A DNA stretch of 45,875 nucleotides from Candidatus Poribacteria bacterium (lineage in GTDB: Bacteria > Poribacteria > WGA-4E > WGA-3G). The translations under genes and the position numbers were made by a program. The stretch is from NCBI GenBank assembly GCA_009839745.1, contig VXPE01000065.1, positions 1 through 45,875 of the forward strand, read 5' to 3'. Position 1 is the first letter of the stretch; every line of letters starts with the position of its first letter. A model generated the notes under the pieces. The model saw only the letters and a program-made list of their open reading frames with translations. It had not been told where the DNA came from and did no database searches. This document shows, piece by piece, positions 9,409 through 18,596 of this stretch.

Positions 9409-9433
9409 TAGGCGCGCTTTGGAAGCGCGCCTA
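9409..9433. terminator. Bidirectional hairpin between convergent genes
   Basis: A perfect 9-bp stem, taggcgcgc and gcgcgccta, with a 7-nt loop sits between the ends of the zinc-ribbon gene and groEL, which converge. The GC-rich stem suits termination in both directions. A diverged copy of the ttttaccttgcgg repeat head lies just before it at about 9349-9365. Confidence 0.6.
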
Positions 9434-9446
9434 ACGATGAATGCGT

Positions 9447-11099
<1,653 letters not shown>

Positions 11100-11138
11100 T
11101 CAATTTTAGTGTTGTAATATTACACGATCAAAAGTGTT

Positions 11139-11153
11139 GCGATTACGAATCGC
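11139..11153. promoter_or_regulatory. Inverted repeat at the groEL transcription start, possible operator or leader hairpin
   Basis: The sequence gcgatt-acg-aatcgc is a perfect 6-bp inverted repeat immediately downstream of the groEL -10 box. A second palindrome, tgtaatattaca, lies at 11113-11124 in the leader. Neither matches CIRCE (TTAGCACTC-N9-GAGTGCTAA). A role in heat-shock control is a guess from position. Confidence 0.35.
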
Positions 11154-11160
11154 TGATATA

Positions 11161-11189
11161 ATTATAGCATACACGAGGCATAAAGTCAA
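11161..11189 (-). promoter_or_regulatory. Sigma70-type promoter for groEL
   Basis: On the minus strand, TTGACT (11184-11189) and a perfect TATAAT (11161-11166) are spaced 17 nt apart. They lie about 77 bp upstream of the groEL start. The match is to housekeeping sigma, not to a sigma32-type heat-shock promoter. Confidence 0.75.
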
Positions 11190-11262
11190 TTTTATTATAG
11201 GAGCACACGCAGATATAAAAATAGGCGAGGTATCAGAAACCTCACCTACGCGTCAAGTGATT

Positions 11263-11991
11263 TTAACGTCCACGCGAATTTTTCAGGCTCCCCCACGTGA
11301 TAGCCAATTTCTCCATTGGATCGACTGCAAGTGTCGCTTCGCCTAACGTAATCGCTGGAATCACAGGCACTGAACCTAATTCCAAAGAGATGGCATCTAT
11401 GGTCTCAATCCAATCATCGGGTCGCGGGTTTTCCCATTTTGTGGTAACCAACCCTGCGTGTCCGCAAGGTCCACCTTCTTTCTTTACCCATCCCCAGACA
11501 GAGTTATCGTCTTGGAGCGCGGCATCGTCGTGGCACCAATCATCGGAGTTAAAACCAGAAATCATTTCAAGTTCCTCCTTCTTCCCTGTCCGATAGTGCA
11601 TCACGAACTTGTAGCTTGGCACGCCGTTCTGTTCCCATCCGGTCGCGTGGAAGAAATAGACAAATTTTGCCTTGCCGCCAACGATAATGTCGTTCACCGC
11701 CTTGGGCCATATCGCGGCATTCGTGCCGAAGAGCACAATCGCACCGTCTATGATTTGGAACTCTACCTTTCCGTCGGGTCCCTCAAACTCATCAACCTCA
11801 CCGATAGGCAAGCGAGAAAGGGTGCTATCTCCAGGTTGTTTCGTCCACCACTGGTGTTTAACGAGTTTTGAGTTGGCGAAGGGTTCCAGGTCAACATGGA
11901 CCCATTCGTCTAATGCTGTAGCGATTCCTGTCGTAAAAAGACTGACAACACAAAGGAGTGCAATCAGTATGAACCACTTAACCAGTTTCAT
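11263..11991 (-). CDS. Secreted hypothetical protein
   Basis: This 242-residue protein starts with a clear signal peptide (KWFILIALLCVVSLFTTG) and probable cleavage near ATA-LDE. The mature part looks like a beta-sandwich: KFVYFFHATGW, SYKFVMHYRTGKKEELEMISG, then a Trp/Asp-rich WCHDDAAL stretch. It resembles extracytoplasmic domains that often accompany carbohydrate-active proteins in planctomycete- and Poribacteria-like genomes, but I cannot name the family. Two Cys residues (in DWCHDD and GPCGHA) might pair. A promoter at 12023-12051 suggests separate transcription; groEL downstream has its own promoter. Confidence 0.75.
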   Translation of the reverse strand: MKLVKWFILIALLCVVSLFTTGIATALDEWVHVDLEPFANSKLVKHQWWTKQPGDSTLSRLPIGEVDEFEGPDGKVEFQIIDGAIVLFGTNAAIWPKAVNDIIVGGKAKFVYFFHATGWEQNGVPSYKFVMHYRTGKKEELEMISGFNSDDWCHDDAALQDDNSVWGWVKKEGGPCGHAGLVTTKWENPRPDDWIETIDAISLELGSVPVIPAITLGEATLAVDPMEKLAITWGSLKNSRGR

Positions 11992-12022
11992 AAGAATTTC
12001 TCCTATGTTAATTTTGGGGGAT

Positions 12023-12051
12023 AGTATAACAGGGTTACGAATTGATGTCCA
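12023..12051 (-). promoter_or_regulatory. Sigma70-type promoter for the 11263-11991 gene
   Basis: On the minus strand, TGGACA (12046-12051) and TATACT (12023-12028) are spaced 17 nt apart. They lie 32 bp upstream of the gene start. Confidence 0.55.
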
Positions 12052-12060
12052 TACATTTTG

Positions 12061-12387
12061 GTAGGTTGGTAGGGCTATTCATACCATTTCTGAATGACTA
12101 CTCCTCATTAACGCAACCTACGCGTAGGGGCGAGGTCCCCTCGCCCGTTATATGTTTCAAAATCTCTGAAATGCGGAGTTATTTTTTAGAGTTGGTATTA
12201 GTTTTCCATTCTTTAGGAGAATTTTTGAGGAACCAGGCCTGGTAGGTGCGGTTTCTAACCAGGGTTCCCACCCGTTACTGGGAAGGGACACCGGATCCTG
12301 AAAAAAGCGGGAAATCCGACAATTTCTTAAAACTGAATGCTACTGGTAGGTTGATAGGAAAGCGTTTACGGTGGGCACCCATCGGAA
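12061..12387. repeat. Intergenic repeat cluster with nested hairpins
   Basis: This stretch lies in the 562-bp gene-free region 11992-12553. It contains an 8-bp inverted repeat, gtaggttg at 12061-12068 and caacctac at 12114-12121, enclosing about 45 bp. It also holds a GC-rich hairpin gggcgagg-tcc-cctcgccc (12128-12146) and a perfect palindrome accaggcctggt (12232-12243) followed by taggtgcggtttc. These are typical of dispersed palindromic repeats. No intact ORF is visible here; the rest of the gap holds the hicB-like remnant. Confidence 0.55.
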
Positions 12388-12523
12388 TTAATGCCTGCGA
12401 TGTTTGTTGTAGGTAAACTCAAGCACGGGGCGCAGTTCTGTTATGTCATCAGGGATATCGTAGAAAAAGGTCAATTTCTGGATCAAAATCAACAGCACCG
12501 ATATAACCTTTATATGTAATCAT
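12388..12523 (-). pseudogene. HicB-like antitoxin remnant
   Basis: Reading on the minus strand from the ATG at 12523 gives MITYKGYIGAVDFDPEID, which closely resembles the start of HicB-family antitoxins. The frame ends at a TGA (12449-12451) after 24 codons. A neighbouring frame continues with DIPDDITELRPVLEF to a stop at 12388. The usual HicB body and DNA-binding domain are missing, and no HicA toxin is seen. The fragment appears truncated and frameshifted. Confidence 0.5.
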
Positions 12524-12553
12524 AGCATAACCCCGACAAACAAGAAAAATTTT

Positions 12554-14263
12554 CTATTCTTTCCGCTTGGGCACCGCCGGTTCAACAAATAACGTCTTCT
12601 CACGCGTGTAATGCACATACCCAGCGACGTTTCCTTTGCGTTTCACGACATATCGCGCCCATGTATAATCGACTGGCACATTGCTGGCATGATGTGCCTT
12701 GCTGTAGTAAGCCGCAAGTTGGGCGGCTTGTAACAACGTCGGCATCGGAATGTCCTGACGATTCTCTGGATTGCGGATGATGACATGCGACCCGTGAATT
12801 TGCTTGGCGTGAAGCCACATATCGCGCGGCTTGGCAATCTGACGCAAGAGCAGGTCATTCGATTGGCTGTTCCGTCCGACATACATCTGGAAGCCGTTGA
12901 CAGAGGTATACCTTCGGAAAGGACCGGCACCTACCTCCTGTTTCTGCTTACCCCGCTGTGGTGCCTTGAGATATCCGTTCGCGACGAACTCCGCACGTAG
13001 ACGCTGCAGCGCATCTAAAGTATCAGCAGTTTCTAATTTGGAGGCGTAGAGTCGAAGTGTTTCCTGATCCGCCTCTATGTCGGAAATGAGTTGCTGGATA
13101 CGTGAATGTCCCCGTTTCGCTTTTGTGTATTTCTTGAAATAGGTCTGTGCGTTATCGGACGGACTTTGCTCCGGATTCAGCGGAATCGACAGCATTTCGA
13201 GATCCTGACTGTAATAGTTCTGCAATTCTACCTGTTTCTGTCCGCGGGTGATCGCGTGCAGGTTCGCGAGCAGTAATTCCCCCTGAATGCGATACGTCTC
13301 CGCTTTCTCTGCGCGTCCCAGATCGGCGTGCAGCCCTGCTGCTTTTCGTAGAAGAAGTTTCTCCTGTTTCGTCAACGCTTGCGTGAGGGTCCGGTGTTCC
13401 GAGGCGATAGCCTCCTTCAGGGTGACTGCCGCGTAGTATGCTGCGAACGCATCGCTCATTGTGTCAAACGTTTGAGAGGCAGCACTCGGGAACTGATGCA
13501 GCCTCATAGCTGATGCTGCTATCGGACCCTCTTCATCCACGAGAAGTTGCGGTGAGGCATGCGCGGCATCAAAACAGTCGATAACCTGCTGATAGCCCTC
13601 CCAAAGCCCAGTTTCTGCTGCGCGAGCGACCACCTCTTTTGCGAGTGTCGGACTAAAACCGTCAATTTTGTTAAAGAGCTGCCGCCAACTGACTTCTTTC
13701 CGCCCCCCAAAAAGTTCAGTAAACGTTGCTTCATCGAGTGTCAGTGGGTCTACCTTCTCCTGCTGCGGTGGCAACGTATAGGTTTCACCCGGCAATATCT
13801 CTCGATGCCGACTCATTGTCTCGTCAATACGTTTGAGACTTTCCAAAATCCTGTCGTCGGTTGCGTCAATCAGGATAATATTGCTGTGCTTCCCCATAAA
13901 TTCGGCGATAACGGCTTTAGGGGACGGCTGTATCGGTTCATCGGAAACGGGTTGAACGGTTATCTTGAGTATCCGATCCCAACCGAGTTGCTCAATCGCA
14001 GTAACAGTGCCGCGCCTGAGATGCGTTGTGAGAAAATCCGCCAGATAGGATTGTTTTTGTCCGGATGGCGGTTTCTGGATGAGGTGGGCGCGAGCATGCA
14101 ACGAATGTGCGGATAACGTCAGCCAATGCGTCTGAGCACCGCGCCCGATTTTAAATGAAAAGGTGTGAGGATTCGCCTGTTCAATGTGTCGAATTGTGCC
14201 ATTCAAAAGGGTTTCATGCAATTCCTGCGCGACCAGACGAAGTGCTAAACTATCATAAGACAT
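12554..14263 (-). CDS. rqcH: RqcH/NFACT family ribosome quality-control protein (Rqc2 homologue)
   Basis: This 569-residue protein belongs to the NFACT family (also called FbpA-like). In characterised bacteria RqcH binds stalled 50S subunits carrying peptidyl-tRNA and adds C-terminal alanine tails. The N-terminal NFACT-N domain starts MSYDSLALRLVAQEL and has a DR pair in GWDRIL, like the key D/R of RqcH. A long helical coiled-coil middle follows, then the NFACT-R domain with DMWLHAKQIHGSHVIIRNP. The frame is open 35 codons further upstream, but that stretch is Arg-rich and runs into the preceding gene, so the ATG at 14263 is preferred. The preceding gene ends 31 bp upstream. Confidence 0.9.
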   Translation of the reverse strand: MSYDSLALRLVAQELHETLLNGTIRHIEQANPHTFSFKIGRGAQTHWLTLSAHSLHARAHLIQKPPSGQKQSYLADFLTTHLRRGTVTAIEQLGWDRILKITVQPVSDEPIQPSPKAVIAEFMGKHSNIILIDATDDRILESLKRIDETMSRHREILPGETYTLPPQQEKVDPLTLDEATFTELFGGRKEVSWRQLFNKIDGFSPTLAKEVVARAAETGLWEGYQQVIDCFDAAHASPQLLVDEEGPIAASAMRLHQFPSAASQTFDTMSDAFAAYYAAVTLKEAIASEHRTLTQALTKQEKLLLRKAAGLHADLGRAEKAETYRIQGELLLANLHAITRGQKQVELQNYYSQDLEMLSIPLNPEQSPSDNAQTYFKKYTKAKRGHSRIQQLISDIEADQETLRLYASKLETADTLDALQRLRAEFVANGYLKAPQRGKQKQEVGAGPFRRYTSVNGFQMYVGRNSQSNDLLLRQIAKPRDMWLHAKQIHGSHVIIRNPENRQDIPMPTLLQAAQLAAYYSKAHHASNVPVDYTWARYVVKRKGNVAGYVHYTREKTLFVEPAVPKRKE

Positions 14264-14294
14264 CTTCAGTTCTTCTCGTTGCTGTTGACGGAAC

Positions 14295-14741
14295 TTACGG
14301 GTTCGGTTGGTCTCCGTTTTGCGTCGGAGGAGGTTCCTCAAAAGGGACACCCTTCGCTGCCGCCTCAAGTCGTCGAGTGTTCCACTCGGCTACCTGTTGA
14401 TAGGCTTCGGCTTTTCCTTGTTCTATGCCCTCGGCTTTTCCTTGTTCTATAAGTTTCGCGTCATGTTTATTCAACTCGCGTTTCATCAGATTCCAAAATA
14501 ACATGAGTAAGGACCCTCCTACATCAATCGCAAATGTGACAAAAAATGCTGCTGGGATCACAGCACCTATATCGGCAACTATCAATCGAAGTCGTTCGGA
14601 GAAACCGCTGACCGAAACAGGTGGTGCCGTGAAGAGATAACCCACAACTACCACGATAAAGATGATAGCATTTGTCAATCCAATGTTCTGTGCGAAACTG
14701 AAGAGCGATGTATTTTTCGCTTGAGAAGACTGTGTATCCAA
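14295..14741 (-). CDS. Small membrane protein with a C-terminal coiled coil
   Basis: I do not recognise this 148-residue protein. It has two predicted membrane segments: AIIFIVVVVGYLF and AVIPAAFFVTFAIDVGGSLLML. The charged C-terminal helix contains a duplicated EQGKAEG unit and then AEWNTRRLEAAAKG. The start is a TTG at 14739-14741, immediately beside the right end of the IS200/IS605 element. The insertion may have removed the original start or promoter. It ends 31 bp before rqcH and could be co-transcribed with it. Confidence 0.6.
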   Translation of the reverse strand: MDTQSSQAKNTSLFSFAQNIGLTNAIIFIVVVVGYLFTAPPVSVSGFSERLRLIVADIGAVIPAAFFVTFAIDVGGSLLMLFWNLMKRELNKHDAKLIEQGKAEGIEQGKAEAYQQVAEWNTRRLEAAAKGVPFEEPPPTQNGDQPNP

Positions 14742-14753
14742 ACGTCTATGACC

Positions 14754-14900
14754 TTGTGATACTCACAACGCCTAAAGGCGTGTGCTTCTTTGTCTGCTCT
14801 TGGCAGGCTTACTTGATATGAGTCCCGAAAATGGTGACCACTTATCAAGTCTACGCAAGTGTGGGTGAAACCGCACACCTGTGGGGGATACCACCACCCC
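14754..14900 (-). ncRNA. Probable omega RNA (reRNA) region at the tnpB 3' end
   Basis: In characterised IS200/IS605 elements the TnpB guide RNA comes from the tnpB 3' end and right element end, with the guide lying just outside the element. Here the tnpB stop sits inside a hairpin (acgcc-taaa-ggcgt), with another hairpin directly beyond it. The region is inferred from position; the RNA ends and guide are not determined. Confidence 0.35.
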
Positions 14901-16037
14901 GACTACAGGGTTAAAAAGGAAACCCTGATACGCTGTGAGAATGTTACTCGCACCTACAATGTCTCTATGCCCATGCCAACCGCATTTCGAACACTTATAG
15001 TTTCGTTTGGCAGGTTTCTTACGATGACCGCAACTTGGGCAGGTTTGAGAGGTGTAGGCTTCGTCTTGGGCATCAACAGAGATACCGAGTGCTTTGGCTT
15101 TGTAGGTAATCATATCTCTAATTTGAGAAAATGCCCACTGGTGTAACTTCTCATTGGCTTTTTTACCGTAGCTAATGGAGTGTCGGATATGCTTTATATC
15201 ACCAATAACAATCGTTTCTATCTTTCGCTTATAGCAAGTAGAAACAAAGCGTGACGTGATTTTGTGTCGCATGTCACGCAACTGCGCATTGAGTTTCGCA
15301 AGCGATTTATCTTTGGCACACTTGAGTTTTTTCCAACGACGACTCCCTCGCTTGCACCTTGAGAGTTTGCGATTGATACTGCCTTTTGACTTCTCGCGAT
15401 ACCGAACTTTGCTACGATGTTCGCGTCCGTTATAGATTTCAGAATGCAGACCGTCAAAGGCAGTTATCGGGTGTATCTCACCCATGTCCACGGCAACAGC
15501 AGTCCCGTGTTTTACTTTTGTCTGTTTGGGTTGGGTTTGATAGGTTGCATGCAACTCATAGAGTTTTGTTGTTCGGTTATAGACGAGTGAGACTTCGGAC
15601 GGAACGATCTTATGGAATTTCTTATCAATCTTGATGTAAACGGCTTCGCGTCCTTTACCCATAGAAAGTCGTAGTTTGCCGCGTTTGTAGGAGATGCCCG
15701 TAGCACGCCACGTGAAAGTGTGGAACTTACAAGTCCGCTTCGGAGGCTTGGCTTTGGGATTACAACCTTTATTGGAAAAGAAGGAACGCCTCGCACCGCA
15801 ATAATCGTCTATGATTGCTTGCACAGAATGCGCATGGCATGGATACCGCTTGAACTTGAGATACTTCTTAAGTCCACCGTCTGATAACCAGAACCCTTTC
15901 TGGTCATGCGTTTTGAATGCAAGTGATACCGTTTTGGAATAGATACGTCCACCGAGACGGTTTATAGCGTCTAATTCCGCTGTCGGTTTCGCAGTTGCTA
16001 CAATGTAAGTGCGGAAGTCTTTTTCAGGCTTAGACAT
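14772..16037 (-). CDS. tnpB: TnpB RNA-guided nuclease with unusual RuvC-II site
   Basis: This 421-residue protein is of the TnpB family, related to Cas12. Family members use a transposon-derived RNA to cut DNA and help keep the element in place. RuvC-I is AVDMGEIHP with D184. The zinc ribbon is CPSC (C333, C336) and CSKC (C349, C352). RuvC-III is HGHRDIVGASNI with D359. At RuvC-II, where canonical TnpB has a Glu in an IVxED-type motif, this protein reads IVIGDIKHI (G279-D280). A Glu occurs instead in DEAYTSQTC (E326), where many TnpBs have Pro. The ATG at 16037 overlaps the tnpA stop; a TTG at 16052 is also possible. The C-terminus runs into the right end of the element. Confidence 0.92.
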   Translation of the reverse strand: MSKPEKDFRTYIVATAKPTAELDAINRLGGRIYSKTVSLAFKTHDQKGFWLSDGGLKKYLKFKRYPCHAHSVQAIIDDYCGARRSFFSNKGCNPKAKPPKRTCKFHTFTWRATGISYKRGKLRLSMGKGREAVYIKIDKKFHKIVPSEVSLVYNRTTKLYELHATYQTQPKQTKVKHGTAVAVDMGEIHPITAFDGLHSEIYNGREHRSKVRYREKSKGSINRKLSRCKRGSRRWKKLKCAKDKSLAKLNAQLRDMRHKITSRFVSTCYKRKIETIVIGDIKHIRHSISYGKKANEKLHQWAFSQIRDMITYKAKALGISVDAQDEAYTSQTCPSCGHRKKPAKRNYKCSKCGWHGHRDIVGASNILTAYQGFLFNPVVGVVVSPTGVRFHPHLRRLDKWSPFSGLISSKPAKSRQRSTRL

Positions 16038-16374
16038 TCTTCTGATCCTCAATATATCTTTTTACAACTTCTAACGTTACGCTGCCGACTGACGATATGA
16101 ATTTGGAGCGCGTCCACAGTGTAGGTAATCGTGATTTTAGGTGTGGAAATTCCTCACGCAACATTTTCGAGGTGTATCCTTTGAGTAACCCAACTGTTCG
16201 TGTGACTGGCACTTTCGGATTATTCTCGATTATCAAATGCACGTGGTCTTGCATCATCTCGCTGGTACAGACGCTAAAATCTAACTCAGTTTGCTTGGCA
16301 CAGATTAACGGGTGAAGACGTTCTTGGATGGATGCGTCTAAAACTTTACGCCGATACTTTGTACACCAAATCAC
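16030..16374 (-). CDS. tnpA: IS200/IS605 Y1 transposase TnpA, 5' end apparently frameshifted
   Basis: This gene encodes the HUH single-strand transposase: DHVHLII carries the HUH pair (H44, H46) and VVKRYIEDQ the nucleophile Y107, numbered from the GTG at 16374. Relatives begin about 20 residues earlier. The missing segment, SWYSDTNLVYSCQYH, is present upstream in the same frame but has no start codon. An ATG at 16440-16442 is in another frame. Adding one A to the run of five (T run at 16419-16423 on the plus strand) would join them into a 137-residue protein of normal size. The gene may therefore be inactivated, use slippage, or use the internal GTG. It overlaps tnpB by 8 bp. Confidence 0.8.
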   Translation of the reverse strand: MIWCTKYRRKVLDASIQERLHPLICAKQTELDFSVCTSEMMQDHVHLIIENNPKVPVTRTVGLLKGYTSKMLREEFPHLKSRLPTLWTRSKFISSVGSVTLEVVKRYIEDQKNV

Positions 16375-16476
16375 ATGATACTGGCAACTATAGACGAGGT
16401 TTGTATCAGAATACCAACTTTTTCGGGGTTCTTGATAAACATTATACTATATCCTTTATGTTAGTTTATCTGATAG

Positions 16477-16505
16477 AGTATAAGACATTTTTTAGATAAA
16501 GTCAA
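16477..16505 (-). promoter_or_regulatory. Sigma70-type promoter for tnpA-tnpB
   Basis: On the minus strand, TTGACT (16500-16505) and TATACT (16477-16482) are spaced 17 nt apart. The -35 box lies inside the left-end hairpin of the insertion sequence, so single-strand folding could affect expression. Confidence 0.55.
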
Positions 16506-16634
16506 ATCCTTTTTGACTTTAGCACGAAACACGTCGGACTGACCCAAAGCTAAAGCATTGGGATTGTTAAGTGTTTTCTTCAATAGCAGTTTTAAGTTAT
16601 TTTAGCGTAAAATCATAACTTTTGCCAAAACATT

Positions 16635-17573
16635 TTAATGGTAACGCTTCAATTTGTGCATCACCGTGTGAAGGTTTTCCTGAATTTCCGAGGGAACCCG
16701 CGGATTGAAGGGCCCCCCTGTGCCAGCAACAATATCGTCGAAACCGCTTAAGATCATCGCTTCAACGACAGCAGAATAGTTATAGACCCGCTCGTTCATA
16801 AAACGGATCTCCTCAAGTGGTGCAATGTCGGCTTCAATGCGGGCGGAGGTCTCGTAATCCCCCCGACGTTGGGCATTGTTAATCTCATCAGAGGCACGCG
16901 CAAAGGCGACCGCGATACCAGAGGTATGTCCCTGCGTCCCGAGTTCTGCAGGACGGGTACATCTATCCCCGATGCCCCACATCACAATTCCGCTGTCCCC
17001 AACCCCTTCAACGAGCGGCACAACGTCCTCTTCACCTGTTCCAATCTTCACACCCACGAAATGGGGTGAATCGTTCAAGAGACGAATGACGGCTTCTAAG
17101 TCGCGTTTCTGACGGAAATAGTAGAGAAAGCGTGCGCCATAAGCAGTGCCATACTTCTCACCGAATTCCATGTACTGTTGGTAGATACCCTCTGGACTGG
17201 AGATTCCCGTCAGCGGCATGAGCAGATACACATCCGGGGATCTCTGAAGTTCAGATTGCGCTGCAATGAGTTGACCGGCTTGACCGATGGGATTCGGGAC
17301 AATACCGGACATGAGAATACCGTTATCCCCTATTTGTCGTCCGGTTTGGTCGATGAGACGGAGCTGCTCGGTTTCGCTGATATGATGGATCAGACTCGTT
17401 CCAGCGATGGCAATGACCCGCTTGCGTCCTTCGTCAAGATAGTTGTTGCGCATCAAATAGTCAATATTTTTGGCGTGTCCGGTGTAATCGATTGTGTCCC
17501 CATCGAAAGGAACGATAGGAATCGCAGTAACCGAATTCAGAGCGTCTAAAAGATTCGATAGTTCTAACGGCAT
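16635..17573 (-). CDS. Dihydrodipicolinate synthase (DapA) family aldolase
   Basis: This 312-residue protein is a class I aldolase of the DapA/NAL family, with a TIM-barrel fold. Its N-terminus has TAIPIVPFDGD. AGTSLIHHISETEQ replaces the usual GTTGE segment, LYYF supplies the conserved Tyr, and VGVKIGTG carries the Schiff-base Lys (K176). The pyruvate-binding GTTGE motif is not standard, so it may act on another 2-oxo acid or sugar acid rather than in lysine synthesis. The neighbours do not point to a pathway. A repeat-filled 188-bp spacer separates it from the DUF5683 gene upstream. Confidence 0.85.
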   Translation of the reverse strand: MPLELSNLLDALNSVTAIPIVPFDGDTIDYTGHAKNIDYLMRNNYLDEGRKRVIAIAGTSLIHHISETEQLRLIDQTGRQIGDNGILMSGIVPNPIGQAGQLIAAQSELQRSPDVYLLMPLTGISSPEGIYQQYMEFGEKYGTAYGARFLYYFRQKRDLEAVIRLLNDSPHFVGVKIGTGEEDVVPLVEGVGDSGIVMWGIGDRCTRPAELGTQGHTSGIAVAFARASDEINNAQRRGDYETSARIEADIAPLEEIRFMNERVYNYSAVVEAMILSGFDDIVAGTGGPFNPRVPSEIQENLHTVMHKLKRYH

Positions 17574-17587
17574 AGAGTTCTCCTTTA

Positions 17588-17765
17588 TTCAGTTTTCAGT
17601 TTTCAGTTAAGAGGTTTTCGTCTAATACGCCTTACTTCTTAAAGTAGCAGCAAACCCTGAGCCTGCAACAATACGCAGAAATACCCAATCAAAAACACGC
17701 AGGCGGATATGAGGGATGCTCGTCAAAGTTCAAACGTCCGTTGTGCCTCCGCAAGGTAAAATTAA
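17588..17765 (-). repeat. Dispersed repeat copy downstream of the DUF5683 gene
   Basis: Read on the minus strand, this spacer begins ttttaattttaccttgcgg, aggcacaacg, and later has gttgcaggct. The same blocks occur at 18597-18709 and 33012-33125. The TAA stop of the DUF5683 gene (17762-17764) is part of the repeat head. The far end carries the short block cagttttcagttttcagtta (17590-17609). Confidence 0.65.
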
Positions 17766-18589
17766 AACCTTTTCCGTAGGACGAGTACACCTATGGGTGC
17801 CCCTGCCGCTATGTCTGTTTGTAAATCTATTTCAAGGCCGTTGCGTCGTGTCTGTGTGAGTGTCCTTTGCAAGCGGTTATTGAAACGCTTCGTCGAAATC
17901 CGTGCCTCCACTGCACTGACAACGTGGTTTAAGATCGCCATGCCTAAAAAGAATTTCGCGCGTTCAAAGGTATTGTTAGCCTTTTCTCTCAAATTAAAAG
18001 CATCCGATCGGTAATCTGAAGTAATACCTCTCTTTTCAAGATCTCTATGTCTCTCGTTTTTTAGGTCTGGATCAAGATCCGCCCAATACCATTTGCCGGT
18101 ACGCTTTTGGGTTTCCTCTGTATCATAGTCGTGGTTCCATGTTTCATACTGCGTAGCGTGCTCAAAATCCTCTATAGGATCCCAATCTTCAAAGGAGCCT
18201 GGACCAATAAACGTAACGTGTTGTCTGACAACATCGCGATATTCGTCTCGAATGTCTGCAGCATTGTTCCAGAGAATAAAATAGCTAGCGAGCAAAACCC
18301 CCTCTGCTGCCATATAGAAATAGCCACGCTTAGCACCTGTGTAGAGTTGTCCCATACCGGGAATAACAAGCGAATAAAGGAACGCCTCGTTTGGAGACTT
18401 CCGAGTCTGGAGCTCTTGGGTCGCCTCCATAACAACAGTGGATTGATCCTCAAGCGTCCGGTTTCCAAGTGCGGAATCAAGATAGAAAGCCGTAAACGGT
18501 TGTGCCTGTAGGCTCTCAGCGGCGAGACCCATATTGGACAACAGAGAAAATATTAATATAAGTATGATAATTTCGGGGTTAAATTTCAT
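17762..18589 (-). CDS. DUF5683 domain protein, envelope-associated
   Basis: This 275-residue protein starts with a signal peptide (ILILIFSLLSNMGLAAE). Its DUF5683-type core is YSLVIPGMGQLYTGAKRGY followed by a hydrophobic segment. That motif is common in FCB-group envelope proteins of unknown function. The middle is rich in charged and aromatic residues, and a second hydrophobic patch (FFLGMAILNHVVSAVEA) lies near the end. It terminates in RKRF, with a final Phe as in many outer-membrane proteins. The PorV-type gene lies upstream in the same direction, 119 bp away across a repeat copy, so the pair is probably one transcript. Confidence 0.8.
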   Translation of the reverse strand: MKFNPEIIILILIFSLLSNMGLAAESLQAQPFTAFYLDSALGNRTLEDQSTVVMEATQELQTRKSPNEAFLYSLVIPGMGQLYTGAKRGYFYMAAEGVLLASYFILWNNAADIRDEYRDVVRQHVTFIGPGSFEDWDPIEDFEHATQYETWNHDYDTEETQKRTGKWYWADLDPDLKNERHRDLEKRGITSDYRSDAFNLREKANNTFERAKFFLGMAILNHVVSAVEARISTKRFNNRLQRTLTQTRRNGLEIDLQTDIAAGAPIGVLVLRKRF

Positions 18590-18596
18590 TTTTTAA

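Larger units (their letters stand above)
14754..16521 (-). mobile_element. IS200/IS605-type insertion sequence (tnpA + tnpB)
   Basis: The element carries a Y1 HUH transposase gene followed by tnpB with an 8-bp overlap. This arrangement is diagnostic of the IS605 group. Hairpins that could form the ends lie on both sides. On the right are ttgtga-tac-tcacaa (14754-14768) and acgcc-taaa-ggcgt (14768-14781). On the left is a 10-bp stem, taaagtcaaa and tttgacttta, with a 5-nt loop (16497-16521). Exact ends are not defined, because this group makes no target duplication. Confidence 0.8.

Noticed and set aside
11100-11130. CIRCE element upstream of groEL
   Set aside because: The palindromes here do not match TTAGCACTC-N9-GAGTGCTAA in sequence or spacing.
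14263-14368. Longer RqcH with 35 extra N-terminal residues
   Set aside because: The extra part is Arg-rich, overlaps the end of the preceding gene and lies outside the conserved family start.
16595-16620. Terminator for the DapA-family gene
   Set aside because: agttat and ataact form an inverted repeat, but pairing is interrupted, the stem is AT-rich and no T-run follows.
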